A stretch of DNA of 30,117 nucleotides. It comes from a virus. Positions 30,108 to 30,117 of the stretch are shown piece after piece. The position numbers and the translations under genes were made by a program. Below the pieces are notes generated by a model. That model ran no database searches. It worked only from the letters and a program-made list of their open reading frames with translations, and was not told the DNA's origin. Where the stretch lies: positions 1 to 30,117 of the IMG/VR virus record IMGVR_UViG_3300046007_006364; one strand, written 5' to 3'. Each line of letters opens with the position of its first letter. Position 1 is the stretch's first letter.

Positions 30108-30117
30108 AATCATCTAC

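Noticed and set aside
1-30117. tRNA genes, CRISPR arrays, IS elements or integrase
   Set aside because: I saw no cloverleaf with CCA-ready acceptor, no spaced repeats, and no transposase or integrase motifs in any frame.

Overview
The window looks like part of a large, AT-rich (by eye) tailed-bacteriophage genome of the T4-like or 'huge phage' kind. The main reasons are an rIIA/rIIB pair, dense small genes of phage-only families, 1-to-10-base start/stop overlaps, and near-consensus sigma70 early promoters next to T4-late-like TATAAATA motifs. No virion structural gene is recognised with confidence. The host is not identifiable. A Gram-negative aquatic bacterium is my inference from phage-borne ClpP, bS21 and 2OG-oxygenase genes. 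Almost everything reads on the minus strand; only two genes (15407-16461) read on the plus strand.

Layout in transcription order (right to left). 30.1-25.7 kb holds small unknown phage genes, one 2OG-Fe(II) oxygenase-like gene and two genes shorter than 60 codons. 25.7-22.5 kb holds an ATP-dependent DNA ligase, a PD-(D/E)xK nuclease candidate and a DNA methyltransferase with an SPPY motif, packed together like a restriction-modification pair. 22.5-18.8 kb holds a glycosyltransferase-like protein and a large membrane coiled-coil protein. 18.8-16.5 kb is a proteostasis/ribosome cluster: clpX, rpsU (bS21), hsp20 and clpS. 16.5-15.4 kb is the plus-strand pair: a membrane-anchored, histone-like lysine-rich protein and a metallophosphoesterase-fold protein that has lost its metal ligands. 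15.3-11.5 kb has a SprT-like metalloprotease, a 522-aa unknown, clpP and another 2OG oxygenase. 11.5-8.4 kb is rIIA-rIIB. 8.3-6.3 kb is early-type small genes, including an HD (p)ppGpp-hydrolase-like enzyme. 6.3-3.4 kb has a SWIM zinc finger, a protein with a bL12-like C-terminal domain, a PsiE-family membrane protein and a second glycosyltransferase-like protein. 3.4-0 kb has an intact metallophosphoesterase, a small HTH protein, a cupin, a MazG-like protein and unknowns.

Regulation can be read directly. Eight or nine promoters have TTGACA-like and TATAAT-like boxes spaced 16-17 bp, and two share a 47-bp identical block. A second class of genes has no Shine-Dalgarno sequence; instead a T4-late-like (T)ATAAATAC motif ends 3-6 bases before the ATG, which predicts leaderless late mRNAs. 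Together the genes suggest a phage that brings its own proteolysis kit (ClpX, ClpP, ClpS), a chaperone, ribosome-associated parts (bS21, bL12-like domain) and stringent-response control, to remodel host protein turnover and translation.
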